From NCBI RefSeq assembly GCF_020923495.1, contig NZ_CP064048.1, forward strand, positions 2,533,501 to 2,597,500: a stretch of DNA of 64,000 bases, written 5' to 3'. A program made the position numbers and the translations under genes. Below the pieces are notes generated by a model that searched no databases, had not been told where the DNA came from, and was given only the letters and a program-made list of their open reading frames with translations. This DNA comes from Brevibacillus sedimenti. GTDB taxonomy: Bacteria; Bacillota; Bacilli; Brevibacillales; Brevibacillaceae. Of the stretch, positions 17,859-29,493 are shown piece by piece. Position 1 is the first letter of the stretch, and every line of letters begins with the position of its first letter.

Positions 17859-18443
17859 TTGAACGAGGACAAACTGACGCGAGACCACGAACAGGAAGCG
17901 GAAGCGGCAGCAGCCGAGCAGCAGGAAACCGCTGACCAGGAGCAGCAGGAAGCCGCCGCACAAGAGCAGGAGCCGGCGGCAGAGATCGACTGGCAGCAGG
18001 AAGCGGAACGCTGGAAGGCACAGGCGGAAGAAAATCATAACCGCATGCTGCGCGCCTTGGCCGACATGGAAAACCTCAGGCGGCGGACGCGCAAGGAGCA
18101 GGAGGATCTGGCCAAATACGCCTCGCTCAAGGTTATCTCGGAGCTTCTGCCCGTGATTGACAACTTTGAACGCGCGCTGAGTGCTGACAAGGATTCGATG
18201 ACGGTCGAATCCCTGCTCGAAGGGGTCAACATGGTGTACCGCCAGATGTTGCAGATCTTTGAACGGGAAGGCTTGACGGCGATCCAGGCGACAGGCCAGC
18301 CCTTTGATCCCAACGTCCATCAGGCGGTAATGCAGGCCCAAGACCCGGCATACGAATCGGGCGTGGTCGTGGAGGAATTCCAAAAAGGCTACCTCTTCAA
18401 GGATCGCGTCATCCGTCCTGCGATGGTCAAGGTAAACGCCTGA
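17859..18443 (+). CDS. grpE: Nucleotide exchange factor GrpE
   Basis: 194 residues from TTG 17859. A Gln/Glu/Ala-rich acidic N-terminal tail is followed by the long dimeric coiled coil (about 50-100) and the beta domain ending FQKGYLFKDRVIRPAMVKV. It drives ADP release from DnaK. TTG 17859 has GGGGAGG about ten bases upstream; GTG 17820 is a longer in-frame alternative. It sits between hrcA and dnaK. Confidence 0.95.
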   Translation: MNEDKLTRDHEQEAEAAAAEQQETADQEQQEAAAQEQEPAAEIDWQQEAERWKAQAEENHNRMLRALADMENLRRRTRKEQEDLAKYASLKVISELLPVIDNFERALSADKDSMTVESLLEGVNMVYRQMLQIFEREGLTAIQATGQPFDPNVHQAVMQAQDPAYESGVVVEEFQKGYLFKDRVIRPAMVKVNA

Positions 18444-18458
18444 TTGTACTTAAGATAA

Positions 18459-20333
<1,875 letters not shown>

Positions 20334-20346
20334 CCGAGTGTGAACG

Positions 20347-20388
20347 AAAAAAAGTCAAAGTCACGGAATGCTGACTTTGACTTTTTTT
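20347..20388. terminator. Strong bidirectional terminator after dnaK
   Basis: A perfect 17-bp stem (A7GTCAAAGTCA paired with TGACTTTGACT7) with an 8-nt loop, placed between dnaK and dnaJ. Confidence 0.9.
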
Positions 20389-20401
20389 CAAGTCAGTCAC
20401 A

Positions 20402-20410
20402 TGCTATGAT
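20402..20410 (+). promoter_or_regulatory. Extended -10 promoter of dnaJ
   Basis: TGCTATGAT is an extended -10 (TGnTATAAT type). No good -35 is seen at 17 bp. It lies after the dnaK terminator and 33 bp before dnaJ, so dnaJ and the genes after it can be transcribed independently. Confidence 0.5.
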
Positions 20411-20442
20411 AACAGTTGACTGTCATGGGAGTGATCGAGCAG

Positions 20443-21573
20443 ATGAAACGGGATTACTATGAGGTGCTGGGTGTCTCCAAGGGAGCGGATGCCGACGAGA
20501 TCAAGAAGGCGTACCGCAAGTTGGCGCGCCAGTACCACCCCGACGTCAACAAGGCGCCGGATGCGGAAGAGAAGTTCAAGGAAGTAAAAGAAGCGTACGA
20601 TGTCCTCTCTGACCCGCAAAAGCGTGCCCAGTACGACCGGTTCGGCCATCAAGACCCCAGCCAGGGCTTTGGCGGCGGGTTCGGCGGATTTGACACGTCC
20701 GGCATGGGCGGCTTTGGGGACATTTTTGACATGTTTTTTGGCGGCGGCAGACGGTCCAACCCGAATGCGCCGAGAAAAGGGGCGGATCTGCAGTTTGGGT
20801 TGTCGATTGACTTCACGGATGCCGTCTTCGGCAAGGAAACGGACGTGGAGATTCCCAAAGAGGCGGAGTGCGACACCTGCCGTGGCACGGGAGCGAAGCC
20901 GGGTTCCGGCATAGAGACATGCAAGACGTGCGGCGGCACCGGTCAGCAGGAAGTGGTGGCAAATACCCCGTTTGGCCGCATCGTGAACCGTCGCGTGTGC
21001 CCGACCTGCGAAGGCAAGGGCAAGGTGGTCAAGGAGAAGTGTACATCCTGCCGCGGTACGGGCCGGGTGAAGGTGCGCCGCAAAATTCACCTCAACATTC
21101 CGGCAGGCGTCGACGACGGAGCACAGCTTCGCGTCGCGGGCGAAGGCGAACCGGGCATAAACGGCGGCCCTCCCGGCGACTTGTACGTCGTGCTGCGGGT
21201 GAAGCCGCACGAGTTTTTTGAAAGGGAAGGCAACGACATCTACTGCGAAGTGCCGCTCACCTTTGCCCAGGCAGCGCTCGGGGACGAAATTGAAGTGCCG
21301 ACGGTCGACGGCCGGGTTAAATTGAAGATTCCCGCCGGTACGCAGACGGAGACTTTTTTCCGGCTGCGGGGCAAAGGGGTGCCGTACCTGCGCGGAAGCG
21401 GCCGCGGCGACCAGCATGTGAAGGTGCGCGTCGTCACCCCGACCAAGCTGAACGAGCGGCAAAAGGAACTTCTTCGCGAATTCGCCTCCCTGTCTGGTGA
21501 GTCGATAAGCGGGTACGGCGTGGAAGATGAGGGTTTTTTTGAAAAAATGAAGCGGGCGTTCCGCGGCGAGTAG
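20443..21573 (+). CDS. dnaJ: Chaperone protein DnaJ (Hsp40)
   Basis: 376 residues. J domain with the HPD tripeptide in ARQYHPDVN, then a Gly/Phe-rich segment. Four zinc motifs follow in order: [32 protein letters not shown]. The C-terminal substrate domains are complete. It stimulates DnaK ATPase. ATG 20443 ([10 protein letters not shown]) is the family start and has GGGAGTGA upstream; a longer in-frame start at 20416 exists. Confidence 0.98.
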   Translation: MKRDYYEVLGVSKGADADEIKKAYRKLARQYHPDVNKAPDAEEKFKEVKEAYDVLSDPQKRAQYDRFGHQDPSQGFGGGFGGFDTSGMGGFGDIFDMFFGGGRRSNPNAPRKGADLQFGLSIDFTDAVFGKETDVEIPKEAECDTCRGTGAKPGSGIETCKTCGGTGQQEVVANTPFGRIVNRRVCPTCEGKGKVVKEKCTSCRGTGRVKVRRKIHLNIPAGVDDGAQLRVAGEGEPGINGGPPGDLYVVLRVKPHEFFEREGNDIYCEVPLTFAQAALGDEIEVPTVDGRVKLKIPAGTQTETFFRLRGKGVPYLRGSGRGDQHVKVRVVTPTKLNERQKELLREFASLSGESISGYGVEDEGFFEKMKRAFRGE

Positions 21574-21638
21574 CCGGGAATCGCGTCTGTCAGCGAGACG
21601 TTGGCAGAACATGAGCAAAATTGGGGAGTTGGTAGTTC

Positions 21639-22580
21639 ATGAAATGGTCGGAAATCAGTATCCACACGACAGCGGAGGCAGTGGAAGCAGTGTCCAACCT
21701 GCTATACGAGATGGGGGCCAACGGTGTCGTCATTGAAGACCCCGAGGTGCTGCATCGCGATTGGGATACGCCGTTTGGTGAAATCTACCAGCTCTCCCCG
21801 GATGATTTTCCGGACGAGGGCGTATTCGTCAAGGCGTATCTGCCGATGGATTCGAGTCAGCTGGTCGACGTGTTGGATGAGCTGAAGGAGCAGCTCAGCC
21901 ACCTGACCGACTACGGTCTCGACATCGGCAAAGGCACGATTGCCGTCAATGACGTGCACGAAGACGAGTGGGCCCACGCCTGGAAAAAGTATTACAAACC
22001 GGTCAACGTCTCCGAGCGGATGACGATCAAACCGGTCTGGGAGGCATACGAGCCGAAGCGGCCAGACGAGATCATCATCGAGATGGACCCGGGCATGGCC
22101 TTCGGCACCGGCACCCATCCGACGACGATTCTCTGCCTGCGCGCGTTGGAAAAATACCTGCAGCCCGGCGACCGCGTCTACGACGTAGGGACGGGAACGG
22201 CCATCCTCAGCATCGCCGCCGTCAAACTGGGCGCCGACCACGTGCTGGCGATGGATCTGGACGAGGTGGCGGTCCGCTCCGCGGAGGCCAACATCGAACT
22301 GAACGGCGTCCACGAGCGGATCACCGTCCGGCAGAACAACCTGCTGGACGGAGTGGACGAGCAGGTCGACCTGGTGGTGGCCAATATTCTCGCAGAAGTG
22401 ATCGTCCGCTTTACCGACGACGTATATCGCGTGCTGAAACCGGGCGGGGTGTTCATCGCGTCCGGGATCATCGCCGCGCGGGAAGCGGATGTGAAAGCGG
22501 CAATGGAGGCGTCCGGCCTTGAACTCGTGGAAACCATTTTCATCGATGACTGGGTAGCAATTGTGGCAAAAAAACGGTAG
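21639..22580 (+). CDS. prmA: Ribosomal protein L11 methyltransferase
   Basis: 313 residues. SAM-binding motif I YDVGTGTAILSIAAVKLGA, the FGTGTHPTT loop before it, and the NILAEV substrate motif. It methylates lysines and the N-terminus of L11. ATG 21639 with GGGGAG upstream. It follows dnaJ as in B. subtilis (yqeT). Confidence 0.96.
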   Translation: MKWSEISIHTTAEAVEAVSNLLYEMGANGVVIEDPEVLHRDWDTPFGEIYQLSPDDFPDEGVFVKAYLPMDSSQLVDVLDELKEQLSHLTDYGLDIGKGTIAVNDVHEDEWAHAWKKYYKPVNVSERMTIKPVWEAYEPKRPDEIIIEMDPGMAFGTGTHPTTILCLRALEKYLQPGDRVYDVGTGTAILSIAAVKLGADHVLAMDLDEVAVRSAEANIELNGVHERITVRQNNLLDGVDEQVDLVVANILAEVIVRFTDDVYRVLKPGGVFIASGIIAAREADVKAAMEASGLELVETIFIDDWVAIVAKKR

Positions 22581-22598
22581 AATAGTGAGGTTGGCGAG

Positions 22599-23342
22599 AT
22601 GCAAAGATATTTTGTCGAGCCACACCTCTTTTCCGAACAAGAGGTAACGATTGTCGGCGACGACGTTCATCATATCGTAAACGTGATGCGGGCCAAACCC
22701 GGCGAGAAAATCGTCGTGTGCGACGGGGCGGGCCGTTCGGCTGTCGCTCAGCTCGTCTCCCTGTCCGCAAAAGAAGTGACAGCATCGATCGTCCAGTTCC
22801 TGGACGAGCAGACGGAACTGCCGATCCGCATTACCATCGGACAGGGACTGCCGAAGGGCGAGAAGATGGAGTGGATATTGCAAAAGGGGACGGAAATGGG
22901 GGCGCATGCCTTTTTTCCGTTTACCTCCGAACGCACCATCGTCAAGCTGGACGCCAAAAAAGAGGCGAAGAAGCTGGAGCGCTGGCGCAAGATTGTCAAG
23001 GAGGCGGCGGAACAATCCCACCGGGCGGTGCTGCCGGAGATTCTGCCGCCTGCGTCGTTTCGACAAGCAATCGCGTCGGCCGCCGGTTACACGCAGCGTG
23101 TGATCGCCTATGAAAAGGAAGGCGGCTCTACGCTTCATCAGGTCTTTGCCGGCATGAGTCCGGGAGAGTCGCTCTTTGTGCTGATCGGGCCGGAAGGAGG
23201 CTTTTCTTTGGACGAGGTGAAGCAGGCAGAGTTGATGGGCTTTCAGTCCGTATCACTCGGTCCGCGCATCCTGCGCACGGAGACGGCCAGCCAGTACGTG
23301 CTGGCAGCCGCATCGTACCAGTTTGAACGCCTGGCCCCGTAG
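22599..23342 (+). CDS. rsmE: 16S rRNA (uracil1498-N3)-methyltransferase
   Basis: 247-residue SPOUT-class enzyme with a PUA-like N-terminus (HHIVNVMRAKPGEKI). The C-terminal knot has IGPEGGFSLDEV and LGPRILRTETA, the SAM-binding loops. It starts 18 bp after prmA. Corresponds to B. subtilis yqeU. Confidence 0.96.
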   Translation: MQRYFVEPHLFSEQEVTIVGDDVHHIVNVMRAKPGEKIVVCDGAGRSAVAQLVSLSAKEVTASIVQFLDEQTELPIRITIGQGLPKGEKMEWILQKGTEMGAHAFFPFTSERTIVKLDAKKEAKKLERWRKIVKEAAEQSHRAVLPEILPPASFRQAIASAAGYTQRVIAYEKEGGSTLHQVFAGMSPGESLFVLIGPEGGFSLDEVKQAELMGFQSVSLGPRILRTETASQYVLAAASYQFERLAP

Positions 23343-23388
23343 AGCGCGTAAGATGGGTCAAGGCTACTTACAGAAAGGAGGAAGCGCC

Positions 23389-24747
23389 ATGTCTACGGTT
23401 GCTTTCCATACATTGGGCTGCAAAGTGAACAGTTATGAGACGGAAGCGATCTGGCAGCTGTTTAAGGCCAACGGCTACGAGCGGGTGGACTTTGAACAGG
23501 ACGGCGCCGACGTCTACGTGATCAATACGTGCACGGTGACCAATACCGGAGACAAGAAGAGCCGTCAGGTCATCCGCCGTGCCATTCGCCGCAATCCTGA
23601 CGCGATTGTCGCGGTGACAGGTTGCTACGCGCAAACTTCCCCCGGGGAAATTGCGCAAATCCCGGGTGTAGATATCATCGTCGGCACACAGGGCCGCGAG
23701 AAACTGATCGAATACGTGGAGCAAATCCGCCGGGAGCGCCAACCGATCAACGCGGTCAGCAACATCATGAAGGCGCGCGAGTTTGAAGAACTGGACGTCC
23801 CGTCGTTTACGGATCGCACGCGCGCGTCCCTGAAGATTCAGGAAGGCTGCAACAATTTCTGCACCTTCTGCATCATCCCCTGGGCACGCGGCCTGATGCG
23901 CTCCCGCAAACCGGAGAGCGTTCTCGAACAGGCCCGGAAGCTGGTCGATGCCGGGTATCTGGAGATCGTGCTGACCGGTATCCACACCGGCGGTTACGGC
24001 GAGGATCTGGAGAACTACAACCTGGCCAAACTGCTCGTGGATCTGCATCAGGTGGAGGGACTGAAGCGGATTCGCATCAGCTCCATCGAAGCCAGCCAGA
24101 TTACTGACGAAGTGATTGATGTGATCAACAATTCGGATCGCGTCTGCCGTCATCTGCACGTGCCCCTGCAAGCGGGCGACGATGAGGTGCTGAAGCGGAT
24201 GCGCCGCAAGTACACCACGGCGGAATTCTACGAAAAGATGGTGAAAGTGCGCGAAGCACTGCCAGGCGTCGCCCTGACAACCGACGTGATCGTCGGCTTC
24301 CCGGGCGAAACGGAACAGCAGTTCCAAAACACCTACGATTTCATCAAAACCGTGGGGTTTGCCGAACTGCACGTCTTCCCGTACTCCATGCGCACCGGTA
24401 CGCCGGCTGCCCGCATGCCGGATCAGATTCCGGAAGAGGTGAAGCATGAGCGGGTCGCCCGACTGCTGGAGCTGAACCAGCAGCTGACGCTGGCATACGC
24501 CAAGCAGTTTGTCGGCGAAGTGCTGGAAGTGATTCCCGAACGCCCGTACAAGGAAGACCCGGACAGCGGCTTGCTGATGGGGTATTCCGACAACTATTTG
24601 AATGTGGTTTTCCCAGGCGATGCGTCGATGATCGGCAACATCTGCAAGGTCCGGCTGGATGAACCCGGCTCCGAATACTGCAACGGCACGCTTGTCCGCG
24701 TACTGGACAACGAGCGTCCTGTGCAACTGAAGGAACGGGCGATATGA
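23389..24747 (+). CDS. mtaB: tRNA t6A37 methylthiotransferase MtaB
   Basis: 452 residues. The N-terminal domain holds three cluster cysteines (LGCKVN, NTCTVTN, TGCYAQ). The radical-SAM motif is CNNFCTFC. A C-terminal TRAM domain is present (LEVIPERP onward). It converts t6A to ms2t6A in tRNAs reading ANN codons. ATG 23389 has AAAGGAGG seven bases upstream; an earlier in-frame start overlaps rsmE and lacks such a site. B. subtilis yqeV. Confidence 0.96.
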   Translation: MSTVAFHTLGCKVNSYETEAIWQLFKANGYERVDFEQDGADVYVINTCTVTNTGDKKSRQVIRRAIRRNPDAIVAVTGCYAQTSPGEIAQIPGVDIIVGTQGREKLIEYVEQIRRERQPINAVSNIMKAREFEELDVPSFTDRTRASLKIQEGCNNFCTFCIIPWARGLMRSRKPESVLEQARKLVDAGYLEIVLTGIHTGGYGEDLENYNLAKLLVDLHQVEGLKRIRISSIEASQITDEVIDVINNSDRVCRHLHVPLQAGDDEVLKRMRRKYTTAEFYEKMVKVREALPGVALTTDVIVGFPGETEQQFQNTYDFIKTVGFAELHVFPYSMRTGTPAARMPDQIPEEVKHERVARLLELNQQLTLAYAKQFVGEVLEVIPERPYKEDPDSGLLMGYSDNYLNVVFPGDASMIGNICKVRLDEPGSEYCNGTLVRVLDNERPVQLKERAI

Positions 24748-25172
24748 AAGAGGTATCAGCGGGCGGCGTCGTCTACCGCTTTCACGACGAAGAACTGCTG
24801 CTGTTGCTGATTGAAGACCGCTACGGCAAGGTGACGCTGGCCAAGGGAAAACAGGAACTGGGCGAGACTATTGAGGAAGCGGCACTCCGGGAAGTGCTGG
24901 AGGAGACGGGAATCCGCGGGGTGCTCGGAGAAAAGCTGGACACGATTTATTACGACTACCAGCACGCAGTAACGGGAGAAGTGGTCAACAAGGAAGTCCA
25001 CTATTTTCTGGTGGAGGCGTACACGACGGAAATTACCGTGCAGGTGGAGGAGATTAACGACGTTCACTGGTACACGCCGCTGGAAGCGTGGGCGCTCCAG
25101 CAGGAGCGAGGGTACCGCAACAACGACGACGTCCTGCGCAAGGCTTTGCAACATTTCGGGATCGAGGTGTGA
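24744..25172 (+). CDS. Nudix hydrolase
   Basis: 142 residues. The Nudix box fits GX5EX7REUXEEXGU: GKQELGE, seven residues, then REVLEETGI, at about residues 35-57. It hydrolyses a nucleoside-diphosphate-linked substrate that cannot be named from sequence. The start overlaps the mtaB stop (ATGA), so it is translationally coupled. Confidence 0.88.
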   Translation: MKEVSAGGVVYRFHDEELLLLLIEDRYGKVTLAKGKQELGETIEEAALREVLEETGIRGVLGEKLDTIYYDYQHAVTGEVVNKEVHYFLVEAYTTEITVQVEEINDVHWYTPLEAWALQQERGYRNNDDVLRKALQHFGIEV

Positions 25173-25177
25173 GAAGG

Positions 25178-25843
25178 ATGAACCTGAACAAGTACATTGA
25201 CCATACCCTGCTGAAGCCGGAAACGACGGCAGCGATGATCGACAAGCTGTGCGCCGAAGCAAAAGAACACGACTTTGCTTCCGTCTGCGTCAACCCCACT
25301 TGGGTAAAGCGCTGCGCCGAGCTGCTGAAAGGCACTGATGTAAAGGTGTGCACGGTCATCGGGTTCCCGCTGGGAGCCAGCACTCCGGCGGTGAAAGCGG
25401 CGGAAACCCGTGACGCGATTGCAAACGGCGCTGCGGAAGTGGACATGGTCCTCAATATCGGTGCGCTGAAATCCGGCGATCTGGAGCTGGTAAAAGCGGA
25501 TGTGAAAGCCGTCAAGGAAGCGGCTGGCAGCGTTTTGGTCAAAGTGATTCTGGAAACGGGCCTGTTAACGGACGAAGAAAAAGTGACCGCCTGCAAGCTG
25601 TGCGTTGAAGCAGGCGCCGATTACGTCAAAACCTCCACCGGATTCGGACACGGCGGTGCCACCGTGGAAGATATCGCCCTGATGCGCAAAACAGTGGGGC
25701 CGAATATTGGCGTGAAAGCCTCCGGCGGTGTGCGCGACCGCGCGACGGCGCTTGCGATGATCGAAGCGGGAGCGAGCCGCATTGGCACCAGTTCCGGCGT
25801 CGCGATCGTGACGGGCGCAAACGCGGGTGGCAGCGGTTACTGA
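25178..25843 (+). CDS. deoC: Deoxyribose-phosphate aldolase
   Basis: 221 residues. It splits 2-deoxyribose-5-phosphate into glyceraldehyde-3-phosphate and acetaldehyde. IDHTLLKPE near the start, LVKVILETG, and VKTSTGFG carrying the Schiff-base lysine, then [12 protein letters not shown] 25178 starts 5 bp after the Nudix stop, so both likely belong to the mtaB transcript. It is apart from any deo operon; cdd, another nucleoside catabolic gene, is 17 kb away. Confidence 0.96.
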   Translation: MNLNKYIDHTLLKPETTAAMIDKLCAEAKEHDFASVCVNPTWVKRCAELLKGTDVKVCTVIGFPLGASTPAVKAAETRDAIANGAAEVDMVLNIGALKSGDLELVKADVKAVKEAAGSVLVKVILETGLLTDEEKVTACKLCVEAGADYVKTSTGFGHGGATVEDIALMRKTVGPNIGVKASGGVRDRATALAMIEAGASRIGTSSGVAIVTGANAGGSGY

Positions 25844-25853
25844 CACGTAAGGA

Positions 25854-25886
25854 AAGCCTGACCGTATGAGTGGTCGGGCTTTTTTC
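25854..25886 (+). terminator. Terminator after deoC
   Basis: AAGCCTGACC and GGTCGGGCTT form a 10-bp stem with one wobble pair, loop 8 nt, then TTTTTC. Ends the dnaJ-to-deoC gene string. Confidence 0.85.
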
Positions 25887-25918
25887 TGCAGGTGGGTCAC
25901 ACCTCTGCTCTGCAGGAT

Positions 25919-25946
25919 GTGACAAAGTGTCTGAAGTGCGGATATT
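25919..25946 (+). promoter_or_regulatory. Possible promoter of lrgAB
   Basis: GTGACA (25919-25924), 16 bp, GATATT (25941-25946), 72 bp before the gene. Both hexamers deviate from consensus. Confidence 0.3.
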
Positions 25947-26017
25947 GGCAAAGTGAACCGCCTGACAAATCCCGGTGTAACCATATGGACAAAAACCGGG
26001 TGGAAGGAGCGCATCAC

Positions 26018-26410
26018 ATGAAAACCATCAAGGGCGTGTTGATTCTGCTTGCCTTTTTTGGAATGGGTACGCTGGCCAACAAATGGCTTCACGTCCCGCT
26101 GCCGGGCAACTTGCTGGGCATGCTGCTGCTGACGCTGGCGCTATGCACGGGACTGGTCAAGCTGGAGTGGGTCGAGACGGCCAGCAATCTGTTGATTCGG
26201 CACATGATGCTGTTTTTTGTACCGATTCTGGTGGGAGTGACTGCGTATCTCAAGTGGATTGCAGGCGACCCGTGGCCGATCGTTTCGTCGCTCGTGCTGG
26301 GTCCGCTCGCGGTGATGCTGGTGTCGGGTCGGGTCGTTCAGTGGTATCTGAACCGGCACAAGCAAAAAATGGAGCATCACCAACTGGAAGGGAGGATGCT
26401 CGATGTTTGA
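26018..26410 (+). CDS. CidA/LrgA-family holin-like protein
   Basis: 130 residues with four predicted membrane helices. VPLPGNLLGMLLLTLAL is the conserved second-helix motif of the LrgA/CidA family (PF03788). Family members act with LrgB/CidB; roles proposed include control of murein hydrolase activity and pyruvate transport. ATG 26018 follows AAGGAG. A longer in-frame ORF upstream has no family similarity. It overlaps lrgB by 8 bp. Whether it is LrgA or CidA cannot be told. Confidence 0.88.
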   Translation: MKTIKGVLILLAFFGMGTLANKWLHVPLPGNLLGMLLLTLALCTGLVKLEWVETASNLLIRHMMLFFVPILVGVTAYLKWIAGDPWPIVSSLVLGPLAVMLVSGRVVQWYLNRHKQKMEHHQLEGRMLDV

Positions 26411-27068
26411 CCAATTGCTTGCCGTTGCTGTCACACTGGCGGGATACAAGGCAGCGAGTGTGCTGGCGGAGCGCTTTCCCCGTCTGCAACCGCTGGTCGT
26501 GGCGACAATCTGCGTCTGGTTTGCCTGGTGGCTGATCGGCGAGGATTGGGAAGCGTACCGCGCCGGCGGGGAATGGATCTCGTTTTGGCTGGGACCGGCC
26601 ACGGTTGCACTGGCTGTTCCGCTCGCCAAGCAGCTGAAGGAGTTCGTCCATATTTGGCGCGGCGTCCTGCTGGGTGTGGCGGCGGGCTGTGCCGTTGCGA
26701 TCCTGACGGTCCGGCTGGTGGGATGGCTGCTGGGCACGGATCAGACGATGGTGCACAGCATGATGGCCAAATCGGTGACCACGCCAATCGCCGTGGAACT
26801 GACCCGCAGCATCGGCGGCATTCCGGCGCTGGGGGCCTTGTTTACCGTATTGACGGGGATCATCGGCGTCACCATTGCCCGTCCGGTCCTCTCCTGGGCG
26901 GGGATCAGGGATGATTGGGCAATTGGGATTGCCGTCGGCACCAGCTCTCATGCAATCGGCACAGCCAACCTGAACCGCGTCTCACCGGTGCAGACGGCGG
27001 CGTCCAGTGTGGCGATGATCTTGGCCGGTGTGGTGACAGCGCTGTACCTGATTCCGTTTTCCACGTAG
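26403..27068 (+). CDS. CidB/LrgB-family membrane protein
   Basis: 221 residues and about seven hydrophobic segments. It contains KSVTTPIAVELTRSIGGIP and IGTSSHAIGT-like motifs (GIAVGTSSHAIGTA) diagnostic of PF04172. It functions with the preceding CidA/LrgA protein. It ends 6 bp from the convergent cotransporter gene. Confidence 0.9.
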   Translation: MFDQLLAVAVTLAGYKAASVLAERFPRLQPLVVATICVWFAWWLIGEDWEAYRAGGEWISFWLGPATVALAVPLAKQLKEFVHIWRGVLLGVAAGCAVAILTVRLVGWLLGTDQTMVHSMMAKSVTTPIAVELTRSIGGIPALGALFTVLTGIIGVTIARPVLSWAGIRDDWAIGIAVGTSSHAIGTANLNRVSPVQTAASSVAMILAGVVTALYLIPFST

Positions 27069-27074
27069 ACGGAG

Positions 27075-28013
27075 TTACCAGCGTCGTTTCCTGTCCGGCA
27101 CCAGCCACTGGACGGCAGCGGCGATCTGCCTGGTAAACGGCAGGGCGGCCAGGGAGCACACCACGTTGAACAGGGTCTGGGCATGAGCAATTCGCATCGA
27201 CGGGCTGTCTGTCAACAAGCTGCTGACCATGGCAAGCTGTGAAAGAAACGGCAGAAAGGCGAGAGCGCCTACCAGGTTGAACAGCGTGTGGCACCAGGCG
27301 ACCTGGCGGGAAGCCGCATTGGTGCCGATGCTGGCGATGATGGCGGTAAAGCAGGTGCCGATGTTGGCACCCAGCACGATTGCCAGCGCCGTCTCCATCG
27401 AGAGCACCTGGTGACTCATCAACCCCATGGTGATGGCGGTCGTCGCCGAACTGCTGTGGATGAGCGCTGTAAACACCATTCCGGTGATCAGGCCGATCCA
27501 GACGGAATGGCGGCTTTCTAGAAACAGCGAGCGAAACGCGTCCGACTGTTCCAGCGGTTTGGCCATCACCTGCATGGTGTCGATCCCAAGAAAGATCAGG
27601 CCGAAGCCGGCCACCACCAGTCCGATGCAGCGGGTCAGACGGCGCGGCATCAGCCACAAGGCGACGCCGACCAGAAGCATGGGCACGGCGAACGTCTCCA
27701 GCCGAAGCGCGATCAATTCGGTTGTGAACGTCGTCCCTACATTGGTGCCGAGAATGATTCCCACGGTCTGGGAAAAACTGATCATGCCTGCATGTGTAAG
27801 CCCGATGGTAAGGACGGTGACGGCGCTGGAACTCTGCAGCACCATGGTGCTCAACAGACCCACCCAAAAGCTGTGGACCGGCGTGCGCGTGAAGCGTCCC
27901 AGCCAGTCCGCCATTTTCTTCCCGGCGAGGTTTTGAAAACCGGTGCGCATGACATACATACCCAACAGAAAAAAACTGAGACCGAATGTAAAGGGAGCGA
28001 GGATGGCAGTCAC
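27075..28013 (-). CDS. Na/Pi cotransporter family protein (YqeW-like)
   Basis: 312 residues, many membrane helices. Two inverted-repeat halves carry the family signature: VLQSSSAVTVLTIGL and LIHSSSATTAITMGL (PF02690). It is predicted to couple sodium to phosphate or another anion; it lacks a C-terminal PhoU domain. The GTG start at 28013 has AAGGAGG eight bases upstream; the longer in-frame start at 28082 lacks one. B. subtilis has yqeW in the same neighbourhood, after mtaB. Confidence 0.88.
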   Translation of the reverse strand: MTAILAPFTFGLSFFLLGMYVMRTGFQNLAGKKMADWLGRFTRTPVHSFWVGLLSTMVLQSSSAVTVLTIGLTHAGMISFSQTVGIILGTNVGTTFTTELIALRLETFAVPMLLVGVALWLMPRRLTRCIGLVVAGFGLIFLGIDTMQVMAKPLEQSDAFRSLFLESRHSVWIGLITGMVFTALIHSSSATTAITMGLMSHQVLSMETALAIVLGANIGTCFTAIIASIGTNAASRQVAWCHTLFNLVGALAFLPFLSQLAMVSSLLTDSPSMRIAHAQTLFNVVCSLAALPFTRQIAAAVQWLVPDRKRRW

Positions 28014-28163
28014 GGAGCGATCCTCCTTACCAGCAATGAGAACACCCTTCGCGCAGCCCGCGTGTGCCATCTGAACGGGCACCGTGCAGGCTGTCGGGAG
28101 GGATTGAATTACTATACGCTATGCCTGTACCAAGACGAGCATGACAAGGAGGAACCGAAAACA

Positions 28164-29459
28164 TTGGCACGAGTGATTCTGCACAAGCACCGAAAAAAGC
28201 GGCTGGAAGCGGGCCATCCGTGGATTTTTCAATCGGAAGTGAAGGAGATTCAAGGAGAGTATAAGCCGGGCGACATTGTCGAGGTCACCAACCACCAAGG
28301 CCACTTCCTCGCCAAAGGCTACATCAATCCCGCATCACAAATCATCGTTCGCGTTCTGACGTACAATCAGGACGAAGCGATCGACTATGACTTTTTTCTC
28401 CGCCGCATCCGCGAAGCGGCCGCGTTTCGCTCCCGGTTCGTCGACAATCCGCGAGCATGCCGCGTCGTCTACGGCGAGGCGGACTTCCTGCCCGGTCTGA
28501 TTGTGGACCGGTACGAAGACGTGCTGGTGGCGCAAATTCTCTCGCTTGGGATGGACGTGCGGCGCGACTGGATTCGGGACGCATTGGTGGAAGTGTTTCA
28601 ACCGCAGGGCATCTACCTGCGCAACGACGTCCCCGTGCGTGAACTGGAGGGGCTGGACCAGAGCAAGGAAGTGCTGTTCGGGGAATGTCCGCGGGAAGTG
28701 ACAATTACGGAAAACGGCCTGACATACATTGTGGATATCATCGAAGGGCAAAAAACGGGCTTCTTCTACGACCAGCGGGAAAACCGAGCCGCCATCGCCC
28801 CGCTGATGAAAGGCTGGGGAGAAAAGCACGGCATCACCCTGAAGGAGATGGACGTGGACGGCGAACAGAAGATCGTCCCCGTAGACCGGCGCGGCAAAGT
28901 GGTAAAAAACCCCTACTGGGACGGGGCAGAGGTGCTGGAGTGCTTTACCCATACCGGGTCGTTTACGCTGAACGCATGCAAGCACGGCGCGAAAAAGGTG
29001 ACGGCGCTCGATATCTCCGAGCACGCCATCGAGACGGCTAGGCGAAACATCATGCAAAACGGCTTTTTGCACCGCGTCGAATTCGTCGTCGCCAACGCGT
29101 TTGACTACCTGCGCGAGTGCGTCGATGCCGGCCGCATGTGGGACGTGGTCATTCTCGATCCGCCGGCGTTTGCCAAATCGCGCGCGGCGGTGAAGAGCGC
29201 CTGCCGCGGCTACAAGGACATCAATCTGAACGGGATGAAGCTGGTGCGCTCCGGAGGGTATCTGGTGACGGCCTCCTGCTCGTACCACATGTCTCCCCAG
29301 CTTTTCCTGGAGACGATCCAGGACGCGGCGATGGATGCCCGTAAAATCCTGCGGCTGATTGAGTGGCGGGGAGCAGGCAAGGACCACCCACAGATCAGCG
29401 GAGCGGACGAATCCCACTACCTCAAGTTTGCCATCTTTGAAGTAAGGGATCGGCGGTAA
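28164..29459 (+). CDS. Class I SAM-dependent rRNA methyltransferase (RlmI/YwbD-like)
   Basis: 431 residues from TTG 28164, which has AAGGAGG about eleven bases upstream. N-terminal PUA domain (HKHRKKRLEAGHPWIF), an EEHUD-like middle (PGLIVDRYEDVL), then the Rossmann domain: GQKTGFFYDQRENR, ECFTHTGSFTLNACKHGA and LDPPAFAKS. It probably methylates C5 of a 23S rRNA cytidine. About 35 residues (217-253, GWGEKHGITLKEMD onward) interrupt the usual spacing between the DQR helix and motif I. It is divergent from the cotransporter. Confidence 0.85.
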   Translation: MARVILHKHRKKRLEAGHPWIFQSEVKEIQGEYKPGDIVEVTNHQGHFLAKGYINPASQIIVRVLTYNQDEAIDYDFFLRRIREAAAFRSRFVDNPRACRVVYGEADFLPGLIVDRYEDVLVAQILSLGMDVRRDWIRDALVEVFQPQGIYLRNDVPVRELEGLDQSKEVLFGECPREVTITENGLTYIVDIIEGQKTGFFYDQRENRAAIAPLMKGWGEKHGITLKEMDVDGEQKIVPVDRRGKVVKNPYWDGAEVLECFTHTGSFTLNACKHGAKKVTALDISEHAIETARRNIMQNGFLHRVEFVVANAFDYLRECVDAGRMWDVVILDPPAFAKSRAAVKSACRGYKDINLNGMKLVRSGGYLVTASCSYHMSPQLFLETIQDAAMDARKILRLIEWRGAGKDHPQISGADESHYLKFAIFEVRDRR

Positions 29460-29493
29460 CCATCCGCTGCCAGGAGCGGCGGACAAAAAACGA

